32,434 nucleotides of DNA from Deltaproteobacteria bacterium (GCA_016192705.1 JACPTQ010000077.1:17792-50225); one strand, 5' to 3'; positions 15,872-24,238 are shown, counted from the stretch's first letter. A program made the numbers and translations. Notes: generated by a model from the sequence alone, not told the origin.

Positions 15872-18352
15872 TCAGCCCTCCTTTCCTTTGCCCAGCTTGG
15901 GCGCGCGGGCGACTCGGACGCGCGTGCAGCTGTCGGCGTTGGCACCGGTTGCGCGTGCGGGACCGGGATTCAAGAGGTGTTGGACGTTCGCGCCAAACCC
16001 AGCCGCCCATCGGCCATACGCGGTGTGCCCTCCGCCAGCGGGGATCGCGACGACGCCCGGCTCAACGCGCGTGTCGAAGCGCGCGGGAAGCTTGATGGAT
16101 CCGAAGGGGCTCGTGACGACGACGAGATCGCCATCGCGAACGCCCGCAGGCGCTGAGCGCGGGTTTATCGTTGCGGCGACAACCCAGTAGCGCATGTGCG
16201 GGCGGCTCCGCAGAAATCGCAGCCACGGCTGGTTTGCGCCGCTCCCTTCGGCGTACCCGAGCGGGCGATACGCGACGAGCTTCATCGGGAAGTCGGTTTC
16301 GTTTCCCTGCCATTCGGGTGCGACGTACTCTGGCTTGAAAACGAACCTCACCGGACGCGCGGGCGGGTCTTCGGTTTCAGCCCAGAACCCTTCCTCGAAG
16401 AGGCGCTTGAGGAAGGCGCGTTCGGTGGTCGCGACGATCGTTCCGCGCTTTGCGTGATGGAGCCCGATGAGGCGTGCGCTCATCGCTTCGCGGAAGTTCG
16501 CCCACGGGAAGGCGCGCGAGACGCTGCCGCCGAGTGCGCGCGCGACGGTGATGAGGATGTCGCCGGTTTGTCGTGTGTCGTAGAGCGGTTCGATGACCGG
16601 GCTTCGAACTCCCGCGACAGCGCGAGCGATTCCGGGTGTTGCGCCGGCATCTTCCCAGCGTTCGAGAAACGAATGGTCGGGAAGCACGAGGTCGGCGAGC
16701 GCTTCGACGGTTTCGTCGCGGTACGGCGAGAACGAAACGATGAAGGGGATTTTGCGAAGGGCGGCTCTCCATCGTTCCGGCTGGTGACGGGCGAAACACG
16801 GGTTTGCGTGGAAGAGCAGCGCGACCTCGGGGCGATTGTCGGCGTCGGAATTGAGCCTTTCGGGAATCGTCTCGTGAACGGCGCGCGCGAGTGGGAACGC
16901 TTCGCTTCCAGCACCGTCGAGGCGCAGCCGCGTGAGCCCGGTCCGGGCGATGTCGTCCGCTTCGACGGCCGGCCAGTCGGCGTACGGGGGCGCTGAGGCG
17001 ATGCGCACACCGCCGAGCGGCCGCTCGATGGCACCAACGAGCGCGTTCAGCGCGAGAACGGCGAGGGCGGTTTCCCACGAACTCGAAAACGAAAGGCTCC
17101 GCTCATCGACAAACGCGAATGGCTGTTCGTCGGTCGCGAATTCGCGTGCGACGCGGACGATGGTAGCGGCCGGGACGCCGGTGATTTGAGAAACTCTCTC
17201 GGGTGTGAACGTCTCAAGGAACTGCTTGTAGCTCGGGCCGCTCGTGCCGGGCACGGGAGTTTCGAAACCCACGGTCGATTTCGCGATGAAGTCGTGATTG
17301 TAGAGTTTGTCGCGGACGATGACATGGCTGATGCCGAGGGCGAGCGTGCCGTTTGTGGCGGGGACGATCGGCAGCCACTCGTCGGCGTTGTGCGCGGATA
17401 AGTCCGGTCCCGCGTGGACCAGTTTGACGCGGTGGCCGGTTTTGCCGCCGCGGCGCAATTCCGCGGCCGCGCGCGCGAAGAAGACCGACTGGCACGACTC
17501 CTCCAGAAGCCCGGCGCCAAAGCTGATGACGTAGTCGGCGCCCGTCCAGTCGAACGCCGGAATCTCAAAGGTCCCAAGCGTCGACTGCATCGCTTGCGCA
17601 AGCACCGAGCTGCGCATCGGGCGCCCGTCGACGAAGTTGGGCGAACCGAACGCCTGACAAAAGCGTTCGAATAGGTCGTGCATGAACCCGCGTTCGCGGC
17701 CGCACATGACGAGAAGCTTGTGTGCGCCGTTTTTCGTTCGGAGGTCGCCAAGCTTTGCAGCGAGGCGTTTTTGGGCGGCGTCCCACGAGATGGGAACGAG
17801 CTTGCCGCCTTCACGTGCGAGGGGTCCCTTCAAGCGGTCAGCGTCATAGACAGCCTGAAGCGCCGACAATCCGCGCGGGCCTATTCCCCCCTCATTCAGC
17901 GGATTCTTGGGGTTCCCCTCGATGCGCACCGCGCGCCCCTCGACGACGCGAACACGAATCCCACAGCCCGCTTGGCATTGCGCGCACGACGTGTTGACCC
18001 AACGCTCCTCGTGCGAACCGTAGTTCTCGGCGCCGGGCACCGGCGGCTTCTTGAGCGCGAGTCCGGTTGGGTCTGGCTGAAAACGTTCCCACGGCGGCTG
18101 CCGACAGCCCGCCGCAAGCACCGGCAACGTCGCCGCGCCCGTTCCCACAAGCCCGATGCGCCCGAGCGCCGCCCGCCGCGAAACAATCGCGTCCCATCCG
18201 TGCCCGCGTTTTGAGACCCGCTCCGCTGCCGCTCCCGCAACCGCCTCCGCGCCCGCTTTCGTAAACGTACTCGTGCTCGTACTCGTCGTCGTGCCCGTGC
18301 TCGTCGTCGTGCTCGCGGTTGCATTCCTCATTTCTTCTCTTCTCTTTTTCAT
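15872..18352 (-). CDS. Molybdopterin-oxidoreductase-like large subunit (Qrc/ACIII type), Tat lipoprotein-like
   Basis: An 826-residue MopB-superfamily protein. The ATG at 18352 is chosen because GAGGGAGGG lies 6 nt before it. Residues 12-31 are nearly all Thr/Ser. A Tat motif (Arg59-Arg60) and a lipobox-like LAAGC (Cys83) follow. The N-terminal Fe-S motif is incomplete: Cys123, Cys126 and Cys130 are present, but the fourth Cys, expected in the next glycine-rich GxxCxxG-type turn, is replaced (GGIGPRG, about residue 158). The usual molybdenum-ligand Cys is also absent (DGRPMRSS). QrcB and ActB are family members that do not use a molybdenum centre, and this protein looks the same. Expected role: structural or electron-relay subunit of a quinone oxidoreductase on the periplasmic face. 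The C-terminal domain (from ~700) has the molybdopterin dinucleotide-binding fold pattern (VRDGDLVVVTSPFGSIKLPA). Confidence 0.85.
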   Translation of the reverse strand: MKKRREEMRNATASTTTSTGTTTSTSTSTFTKAGAEAVAGAAAERVSKRGHGWDAIVSRRAALGRIGLVGTGAATLPVLAAGCRQPPWERFQPDPTGLALKKPPVPGAENYGSHEERWVNTSCAQCQAGCGIRVRVVEGRAVRIEGNPKNPLNEGGIGPRGLSALQAVYDADRLKGPLAREGGKLVPISWDAAQKRLAAKLGDLRTKNGAHKLLVMCGRERGFMHDLFERFCQAFGSPNFVDGRPMRSSVLAQAMQSTLGTFEIPAFDWTGADYVISFGAGLLEESCQSVFFARAAAELRRGGKTGHRVKLVHAGPDLSAHNADEWLPIVPATNGTLALGISHVIVRDKLYNHDFIAKSTVGFETPVPGTSGPSYKQFLETFTPERVSQITGVPAATIVRVAREFATDEQPFAFVDERSLSFSSSWETALAVLALNALVGAIERPLGGVRIASAPPYADWPAVEADDIARTGLTRLRLDGAGSEAFPLARAVHETIPERLNSDADNRPEVALLFHANPCFARHQPERWRAALRKIPFIVSFSPYRDETVEALADLVLPDHSFLERWEDAGATPGIARAVAGVRSPVIEPLYDTRQTGDILITVARALGGSVSRAFPWANFREAMSARLIGLHHAKRGTIVATTERAFLKRLFEEGFWAETEDPPARPVRFVFKPEYVAPEWQGNETDFPMKLVAYRPLGYAEGSGANQPWLRFLRSRPHMRYWVVAATINPRSAPAGVRDGDLVVVTSPFGSIKLPARFDTRVEPGVVAIPAGGGHTAYGRWAAGFGANVQHLLNPGPARATGANADSCTRVRVARAPKLGKGKEG
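18260..18319 (-). repeat. Thr/Ser-coding low-complexity repeat
   Basis: A run of short triplet-based repeats (ACG, AGC, AGT and ACT codon mix with repeating GAGCACGA and GACGACGAG units on the minus strand) encodes residues 12-31 of the MopB-like protein, almost only Thr and Ser, just before the Tat signal. Such runs are prone to slippage. It lies in frame and keeps the gene open. Confidence 0.7.
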
Positions 18353-18365
18353 CCCCATCCCTCCC

Positions 18366-19127
18366 TCACTTGTGGCACACACGGCACTGGTTCGATGCGC
18401 CCGTCTTCCGATGGCAATCCATGCACGTATCCATGTCGTTCAGCTTCGGGTTCATCCGCTCGGGCGGCGCGGTCCACTCTTTGACGCCCGGGTGGCACTG
18501 TTCACACCGCATTTTCGCGACCGTTACGTGCATCCGATGCGAAAAGTAGACGTGGCCCGGATTCTGATTCACTTGGATCCACTTGAGCTTCACGCCGTCC
18601 GCCGCCATTTTTCGAACCTGCTGTTCCCGTTCGCTTGGCGGGTCTTGCTGCGGCCTCATGTGGCAAAGCAGGCATTGCGAGAGCGACGGGAGCCCTGCGT
18701 GCGGCTTTGTCTCGGCGCCCGAATGGCAATCGGTGCATGGAATCTCTTTCTTCAGGTGAATGGCGTGATTGAACGCGAACGGCTGCGTGACCGGCGCCTT
18801 CTCGGGAATGCACGCCACCACGAGGAACGCCAGGAGAACGGGCGTCCAATTGGCGATGAACTTCGATTTGCCCTCAAGTCCTTCGGCGAAGGTTCCGGTC
18901 AAAATAGCGCGTGTCGTTGGGGCGGGCGGGACCTTGGCGAGCAAAGGCTCGCATCCGCAGGGTCTGAGGTGTCGATCCATCAGATAATACGACCGACGAG
19001 CGTGCGTCTGGTTTCTGCTTCGGCCAATCGAGGAGGGGCAGACCCGAGGACTTCTGCGAGCCGGAGCGAGTCCAAGTCTCGCGCGCAGACTGGCGAGGTA
19101 CCTTTCCCGGTAATCCGAGAGCTTCAT
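18366..19127 (-). CDS. Membrane-anchored pentahaem cytochrome c (ActA/QrcA-like)
   Basis: A 253-residue protein with five CXXCH sites at residues 131, 152, 208, 235 and 248, after a single hydrophobic helix at about 91-106. The haem domain (FAFNHAIHLKK, CTDCH, CLLCH, FSHRMH, CEQCH) has the haem-plus-distal-His spacing of cytochrome c7/c3-like domains, and pentahaem ActA and hexahaem QrcA fill this position in their operons. The ATG at 19127 overlaps the previous stop as ATGA. That leaves an unusual ~90-residue basic N terminus before the helix, so a later start (for example Met50) is possible. It is probably periplasmic, anchored in the inner membrane, passing electrons between the MopB/Fe-S module and the large multihaem protein upstream. 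The next gene starts 13 nt downstream. Confidence 0.87.
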   Translation of the reverse strand: MKLSDYRERYLASLRARLGLAPARRSPRVCPSSIGRSRNQTHARRSYYLMDRHLRPCGCEPLLAKVPPAPTTRAILTGTFAEGLEGKSKFIANWTPVLLAFLVVACIPEKAPVTQPFAFNHAIHLKKEIPCTDCHSGAETKPHAGLPSLSQCLLCHMRPQQDPPSEREQQVRKMAADGVKLKWIQVNQNPGHVYFSHRMHVTVAKMRCEQCHPGVKEWTAPPERMNPKLNDMDTCMDCHRKTGASNQCRVCHK

Positions 19128-21220
19128 CGTGGACCTCCGAATAGGTGGCAGTCCGAACACTTCGTGGCATTCGGCATATGCGTTTTTTTGTCGGTGTGGC
19201 ACTTGGCGGTGCACGTCTCGCGCGCCGCTGGTGAACCGCCGTGGCTGCGGTGGCACGTCGCGCAGTTCGCGTGCGGCGCCATTTGGTGCAGGCCAACTTG
19301 CTTCGACTTATCGTGACACGAGTAGCACGCGGGAATTTTTTCGCGACCGCCTGGTCCATGCGGGCGATGGCAGCTTAGGCATCCGCCCTTCACCTTCGAT
19401 CCGTGCGTACTCTTTGCTTGCGGCGTGTGGCACGATCCGCATGCGACCTTCGGTGTGCTTCCTGCGACGTGAGGGTCGTGGCATTTCGCGCAGTTCGCGT
19501 GGCCGTCCGGCGCCGACGACACCTGATCGGCGTGGCATGTCCGGCACTGCTGTTTTGCGCTCGCCTTACCCTCATGCGGGTTGTGGCACTGCGTACACTT
19601 CGCGTGGCCCTTTGAAATCGGTTCCTTTTTCGCGGTGTGGCATGTTGCGCACGCGGCGGGATGTTTCGACGGGTCGTGCGTCGTGTGGCACTTCGTGCAG
19701 GTGCGGTGGCCCGGGTTCGACGCGACGCGCTTCACGGTTGAGGCGTGGCAGTTGCGACAAACGGCGGCGCCGTCGAGCTTGAATCGATGCGGTGTGTGGC
19801 ACTTCGTGCACGTTGTGTTCCCTTTGTGAAACGCAGTTTCCGACGACGCTTTGGTGTGGCAGTTCACGCACGACGTCGCGACGCCCTGCGTGCGCCTCGC
19901 TGAGGTCGACGTGACGGTTGGCAGGTCCTTGCGGTGTGGCGGATGGCAGCCGGTGCACGCGCCTTTGTGCGCATCGGGTGGGTGTTGCGGCCGTAGCTTC
20001 GCGTGGCACGTCGCGCAGCTCTTCCGCGCGCTCGGGAGCGGGTCGTGCGGTTTGTGGCAGCTCGCGCATCTCCCGTGCGCTGGAACGCGCGCTTCGCCGA
20101 GCGTCTCCTTTCCTTTGTGGCAGTTGAGGCAGACCGTCGCAACGCGAACGGGCGCTCGGTCCTTCGGGTGCGGGGCGTGGCAGCCGACACAGGTTCCGCG
20201 CGTCGCATCTCGCGGATGCGTGACGTTGGCCCGCGTGTGGCACGTTGCACACTTCTCACGGGCGCTCGCGCGGACGTTGTGCGGGGCGTGGCAGCTCTTG
20301 CAATCGCGATGCGCGGTCGATTTGTTTTCGCCGAGTGTGTGGCGATCGACGTGGCAGCTCTTGCAGTCGCGCACCGTCGCCTTCGAAAACTCATGCGGCA
20401 GGTGGCACGACACGCACTTCTCATGCCCGCCGGAGAACGTCGCGGTTGCAGGAACGACCGGCTCGTTGGCGCGGTGGCAATCGGCGCAGCGGTCTTGCGC
20501 CGTTTTCCCCTTCTCGTGCGGGTTGTGGCAGTCGATGCAAACCTTCGCGGTGTTCGTCGTCGAGGACGACGCCATCTTTCCGTGCCGCGCGCTCGTCTTG
20601 GTGTGACACGAGACGCAATTCTTCGGCGCGACTCCAGGCTTCGTGTGCGGGAGGTGGCAGCTCGAGCACTCCTCGTTTGCGTGGACGGTCACCGCGACGC
20701 GCACACCGACGGCCTTGTCGTGGCAGCGCATGCACGCCCATGGCTTCTGTGCTTTGTCCTTCTTGACGAGGAAGCCGTGACACGACAGACATGCGCCCTC
20801 TTTGCGCGACAAATCGGAGAGGTGGATCGTTGACTCGTTTGCGATGTGGCACTTGAGGCAGCGCTGATTGTCGGGGCGATCAAACACGTTTTCTTTGATG
20901 ACGTGGCATTCGGCGCACTGAACTGTTTTGGGGCCCGTGAGGTGTTGTCGGTGGCCCGGGCTTTCAAGTACGGCCTGCTGCGGGCGTTTCACTTTTGACT
21001 TCACGGGCGCGGGCGGCGGCGGTGGCGGCGGCCGATCGAAGACACCCGAAAAGTAGAGAACGACCGCGGACGTTCCCGCGACGATGAGAAGAATCGCGGG
21101 CCACTGCCATATCGGCGCTCGACTTTTTTTGAACTCGCCGCTGAAGAGCTTTGGAACGCCCGGTGGCGGCGGAATGTTCGGCTTCGGGGGAGGCGCACCG
21201 TCTTTGGGATCGCGCGTCAT
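19124..21220 (-). CDS. Giant membrane-tethered multihaem cytochrome c, 31 haem sites
   Basis: A 698-residue protein. The ATG at 21220 gives the ATGA overlap seen at the other cytochrome junctions; a GTG nine bases earlier is possible. Residues 1-35 are Pro-rich and cytoplasmic-looking, residues 39-60 form one membrane helix, and a seven-proline run (64-70) follows. I count 30 CXXCH motifs plus one CX3CH (CTAKCH at residue 670), one haem site per ~20 residues over the rest of the protein. Many are the doubled type CxxCHxPH, the second His being a likely axial ligand (Pfam doubled-CXXCH pattern). No catalytic domain is visible, so it is probably an electron wire projecting from the inner membrane into the periplasm. 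It lies between the 13-haem and pentahaem genes, bridging the outer-membrane and quinone modules. Confidence 0.93.
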   Translation of the reverse strand: MTRDPKDGAPPPKPNIPPPPGVPKLFSGEFKKSRAPIWQWPAILLIVAGTSAVVLYFSGVFDRPPPPPPPAPVKSKVKRPQQAVLESPGHRQHLTGPKTVQCAECHVIKENVFDRPDNQRCLKCHIANESTIHLSDLSRKEGACLSCHGFLVKKDKAQKPWACMRCHDKAVGVRVAVTVHANEECSSCHLPHTKPGVAPKNCVSCHTKTSARHGKMASSSTTNTAKVCIDCHNPHEKGKTAQDRCADCHRANEPVVPATATFSGGHEKCVSCHLPHEFSKATVRDCKSCHVDRHTLGENKSTAHRDCKSCHAPHNVRASAREKCATCHTRANVTHPRDATRGTCVGCHAPHPKDRAPVRVATVCLNCHKGKETLGEARVPAHGRCASCHKPHDPLPSARKSCATCHAKLRPQHPPDAHKGACTGCHPPHRKDLPTVTSTSARRTQGVATSCVNCHTKASSETAFHKGNTTCTKCHTPHRFKLDGAAVCRNCHASTVKRVASNPGHRTCTKCHTTHDPSKHPAACATCHTAKKEPISKGHAKCTQCHNPHEGKASAKQQCRTCHADQVSSAPDGHANCAKCHDPHVAGSTPKVACGSCHTPQAKSTHGSKVKGGCLSCHRPHGPGGREKIPACYSCHDKSKQVGLHQMAPHANCATCHRSHGGSPAARETCTAKCHTDKKTHMPNATKCSDCHLFGGPR

Positions 21221-22269
21221 CCGTGACACACCTTGCAGACGCGGTCGCTCTGCTTCTGGCGAGTTTTCCAGCCGGGCGGGTGCGGATTTCCGCCAGGGCC
21301 GCCGGGCTTATGGCACGTAACGCAGTTCGACGCCGCGCCTTTGTCGTGGCACCCGGCGCACGTGACGATCTCGCGCCGCGCCGCACGCCCGTGCTGATTT
21401 CCGCCGCCCGAAATCGAAACCCACCCGGGCGCGTGTGGGCTCCGCTTCGAGCCTGCGGCGACGCCGTTTTTCTCGTGGCAGCTCGAGCACTCGTTTTGCG
21501 CGTGGCAGCGAAGGCACGTGTCGCCACTTCCGCGCGCGTCCAGGCTGTGTCGCGTGAGGAAATCGCCGCGGTGAATGAACCCCTTTTCAATGGCTTGCGG
21601 GAAGCGCGTGCTCGGCCTAACGACCGCCTGGCTCGGGATGTGGCAGTTCGCGCAGTACGATTCGGTGTGGCACTGCTGGCAAAGGTCGGTGCGGTTCGCT
21701 GCGACCTTCCCGTGCTGGCGCCCGAAGTCGCCTTCGTGTGCGAACTGGCTCACCGGCTGCAGTGGGTATTGCCGAAGGTTCGAGTGACACGCGCCGCATT
21801 CGAGGTTGTCCCACTGCTTCTTATGGTTGTGGCACGTGAAGCAGCTCGACATCGTTGGGCGGACGCGCTCGACGTGGTTCGCGCGCGTGACGAGTTCCTT
21901 GTGGCACGGGAAGCACTGCCCGCGATTTTTTTTCAGGTGGGTCGGGTGGTTGAAGGTGAGGGGCGCCGAGCGTTCGAGCCCGACCTTCGCCTCGCGCACG
22001 ATGACGCTGTGGCAGTCGTCGCACGAACCTTTGTAGTCCTTCTTTGGGTGCGGCAGAGCGTGGCAGTTCGCGCATTTTTCGGGCGTGGGGAGCGATTGGT
22101 GCGCCGTCTTTTGGTCGAAGACGCCGGCGTGGCAATTCGTGCAACCGACGCCGCGTCCAACGTGCGCCGCATGCTGAAACCGCATGAAGGGCTTTTGCGA
22201 GCAGGTGACCGTCGCGAGGCCCGCCGCAAGCGCGACGACGAGGATGATGGCGTGCCCGAGCCGCATCAT
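21217..22269 (-). CDS. Periplasmic 13-haem cytochrome c
   Basis: A 350-residue protein with an N-terminal signal (hydrophobic residues 5-22, then TCSQK; a weak lipoprotein signal is possible) and 13 CXXCH sites spread evenly to the last residues (CKVCHG). Several are paired with upstream FxHxxH ligands (FQHAAHVG, FNHPTHLKK). It has no catalytic fold I can recognise. Position directly after the beta-barrel gene, with ATGA overlaps on both sides, matches the periplasmic or barrel-lining cytochrome of porin-cytochrome conduits (MtrA in Shewanella, OmaB in Geobacter), though those have 10 and 8 haems and homology is not claimed. It would take electrons from the large tethered cytochrome to the outer-membrane barrel. 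Confidence 0.88.
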   Translation of the reverse strand: MMRLGHAIILVVALAAGLATVTCSQKPFMRFQHAAHVGRGVGCTNCHAGVFDQKTAHQSLPTPEKCANCHALPHPKKDYKGSCDDCHSVIVREAKVGLERSAPLTFNHPTHLKKNRGQCFPCHKELVTRANHVERVRPTMSSCFTCHNHKKQWDNLECGACHSNLRQYPLQPVSQFAHEGDFGRQHGKVAANRTDLCQQCHTESYCANCHIPSQAVVRPSTRFPQAIEKGFIHRGDFLTRHSLDARGSGDTCLRCHAQNECSSCHEKNGVAAGSKRSPHAPGWVSISGGGNQHGRAARREIVTCAGCHDKGAASNCVTCHKPGGPGGNPHPPGWKTRQKQSDRVCKVCHG

Positions 22270-23525
22270 TTGTAGAACCTCATGAACTCGTATTCGAGCT
22301 TCGCCATGATTTGCCCGCGCTTCTCAAAGAGAGGCGTGATGCCGCCCTCCGCCGAAAGGAGGACGCGGAGGCGCCGCGCCAATTCGTAGCCGACGGTTGC
22401 GGTTGCGCCGAATGAAACGGTGCTGCCGTTTACCGCGTTGTCGTAGACGTAGGTCTGGACGTCGCCGGCCGCGAAGAAAGCCGGTGTGAAGCGGTGTCGA
22501 GCGGCCGCACGCCCCTCGAAGTAGCCGCCCGCCGAGTCGCGCCAGCGCCCGATGCGTGCCGTCGCGGTCGTTTGATTCCAGCTCCCGAGTCGAAGCGTCG
22601 CACCAAGGCTCAACCGGTAACCGGTGTCGTTGCCGTCGAACGCGAGCAGGTGCGCATCGGCCGTGAGCGTCACGCGCCCATGCACGCGCCACGAAGCATC
22701 CGCGCCGAGTTCGTCGCGGACCGCGTCCGAAAAGACGGAGAAGATGCTCGTCTTGTCGAGAAGCGCGACCGGCACGACGCGTCGCCAGTCGGCGGCGATG
22801 CGAAGCCCGGCCTTTGGGTAGAACGTCGTGAAGAGGTCGAGTTGCGCGAGCGTTGTTCCGACGGTGTCGTAGAGCGCCCCTGCGCCGAATTCGAGCCACG
22901 CCTTGGGGTTGACGACGACGTCGGCGCCGAGAAGCTCGCGTGAAATCTCGAGGTCTTTGCGCGCTTGGAGGAACGACACGCCGCTCGTGACGAGGTCGCG
23001 CAAGCGATACGAGAGCCGCGCGCCCCAGAGGAAATCGCCGCTGTCATATGTGATGCGTGGGCCCGGTGCGCCGCCGACAAACGTTTCGAGTCGAAGCCCG
23101 ACGGGGAGGGCCTGGGACATGTGAAGTCCGTCGAGGCGCTCAGCGCGCGCGAGACCGAGCAGCAAGAATTGGCGCCCGACCGTCGCTTCGAATCCGAGGC
23201 GCGGCGCGCGAATTCGCGCAAACCCAACGGCGACTTCGCCCGCGCGACGATCGTCGAGCCACGTTTCGCCGAGGTCGACGCCGGCCCAACCCGTGAATCG
23301 GATCGTGATGTCCCGGTTTGCGTCGCCAATTTTCTCGGCGTCGAGGTTCAACCACGAGATGACCGGTGCCACAAAGCGGAGCTCTCGCTGCATCGGGTCG
23401 GGGAAAATGTTGAGCATCGTCTCGATCGACCCGGCGAGCGAGGGCCTTTCGCTTGGCTTGATGTCCGCGGCCGCGGGCGCTGTCACGAGGAACACGGTCG
23501 CGAAGAGGGCGGCGCGCTTTCTCAT
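22266..23525 (-). CDS. Outer-membrane beta-barrel, candidate cytochrome-conduit porin
   Basis: A 419-residue protein starting at ATG 23525, where an ATGA overlap and a clean signal peptide (residues 1-20, ending APAAA) decide against the longer upstream frame. The mature part is a run of alternating hydrophobic and polar strands with Gly/Tyr/Arg/Asp turns (GFEATVGRQFLLLGL, LSYRLRDL, TVSFGATATVGYELARRLRVLL), typical of a 14-18 strand barrel. It ends MRFYK rather than the usual terminal aromatic. No family is recognised. Lying between a haem lipoprotein and a 13-haem periplasmic cytochrome, it fits the MtrB/OmbB position, an outer-membrane sleeve through which cytochromes pass electrons. That is inferred from gene order; sequence homology to those barrels is not evident. 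Confidence 0.78.
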   Translation of the reverse strand: MRKRAALFATVFLVTAPAAADIKPSERPSLAGSIETMLNIFPDPMQRELRFVAPVISWLNLDAEKIGDANRDITIRFTGWAGVDLGETWLDDRRAGEVAVGFARIRAPRLGFEATVGRQFLLLGLARAERLDGLHMSQALPVGLRLETFVGGAPGPRITYDSGDFLWGARLSYRLRDLVTSGVSFLQARKDLEISRELLGADVVVNPKAWLEFGAGALYDTVGTTLAQLDLFTTFYPKAGLRIAADWRRVVPVALLDKTSIFSVFSDAVRDELGADASWRVHGRVTLTADAHLLAFDGNDTGYRLSLGATLRLGSWNQTTATARIGRWRDSAGGYFEGRAAARHRFTPAFFAAGDVQTYVYDNAVNGSTVSFGATATVGYELARRLRVLLSAEGGITPLFEKRGQIMAKLEYEFMRFYK

Positions 23526-24238
23526 GGCCCGTACCTCACGTCGGCGACGCCGTTGATGTGGAGCGTGGGGTTGATGATGTTTCGGTTCGAATCGACGACG
23601 TCGCCATGGCACGCGCTGCACGGATCGGTGAAGTGTCCCGAGAGTGGAACGCTGTGGCACGTGCCGCACGCAACTTCGGCCGAGCCGCCGGTCCACGTGG
23701 GCGTTGTGTTGCCCCCATCCGCGAGCGTCGCGCCGTGGCAGTAAGCGTTCGAACATTTTCCGGCGTCGTACCGCGGCACGGCGCCTTTGGTGTAAGCGAT
23801 TCCGCCGTCAGCGAACGGGACTTCCGCGCCGGGCGTCGTGTCGAGGTGCCCCACCGAAAAAAGTCCCGACGTCGGCACCGTATGGCATGTTTCGCATGTC
23901 ACGGCACGCCCCAGCGCGCCGCCATCGAGGTGCTTCAAGTGCGCGCCAGTTGCGGGGGGCTGCGCGTGACAAAGGGTGCAACCCGCCGCGCCCTCGGTGT
24001 GACACGAGGCGCACGCGACGCCCGCGATTCCACCGTCGAGGTCGGCGCCGTGACACGTTCGGCACTGCGAGTAGTCGTATCCGCCGTCGCGAAGCACCTT
24101 GCCGTGAAACTCGGCGCTCCCGGCGTCTAGCCACAGCTCGCCGTGCCACTTCTCGTTTGTCGTCGGTTCCTTATCGCGTAAACGTCCGCACCCCGCCGTA
24201 ACGACGGTCACTGCGGCAATTGTGACGAGCCACCTCAA
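23522..24238 (-). CDS. Multihaem cytochrome lipoprotein with CX4CH motif, 7 haem sites
   Basis: A 238-residue lipoprotein: signal sequence with lipobox-like TAGC (Cys17), Asp/Gly-rich body, six CXXCH sites (residues 59, 76, 87, 115, 191, 207) and one CX4CH (CSNAYCH at 162-168). The alternation of CX4CH and CX2CH matches the Geobacter-type GSu_C4xC__C2xCH domain (TIGR01904). Such proteins are exported, often to the outer face of the outer membrane. It would be the terminal, surface-side cytochrome of the conduit. The start is TTG at 24238 with GAGGT 7 nt upstream; no better ATG exists before the signal peptide. It is the first gene of the operon, with the barrel gene overlapping its stop. Confidence 0.85.
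   Translation of the reverse strand: MRWLVTIAAVTVVTAGCGRLRDKEPTTNEKWHGELWLDAGSAEFHGKVLRDGGYDYSQCRTCHGADLDGGIAGVACASCHTEGAAGCTLCHAQPPATGAHLKHLDGGALGRAVTCETCHTVPTSGLFSVGHLDTTPGAEVPFADGGIAYTKGAVPRYDAGKCSNAYCHGATLADGGNTTPTWTGGSAEVACGTCHSVPLSGHFTDPCSACHGDVVDSNRNIINPTLHINGVADVRYGP

Noticed and set aside
19124-21220. Repeated CXXCH coding units as a CRISPR array
   Set aside because: The periodic DNA pattern is explained by in-frame haem motifs with variable spacing; there are no conserved direct repeats with unique spacers.
21151-22275. A 374-codon plus-strand frame opposite the 13-haem cytochrome
   Set aside because: The minus strand has 13 CXXCH sites and coupled starts; the plus frame has no domain.
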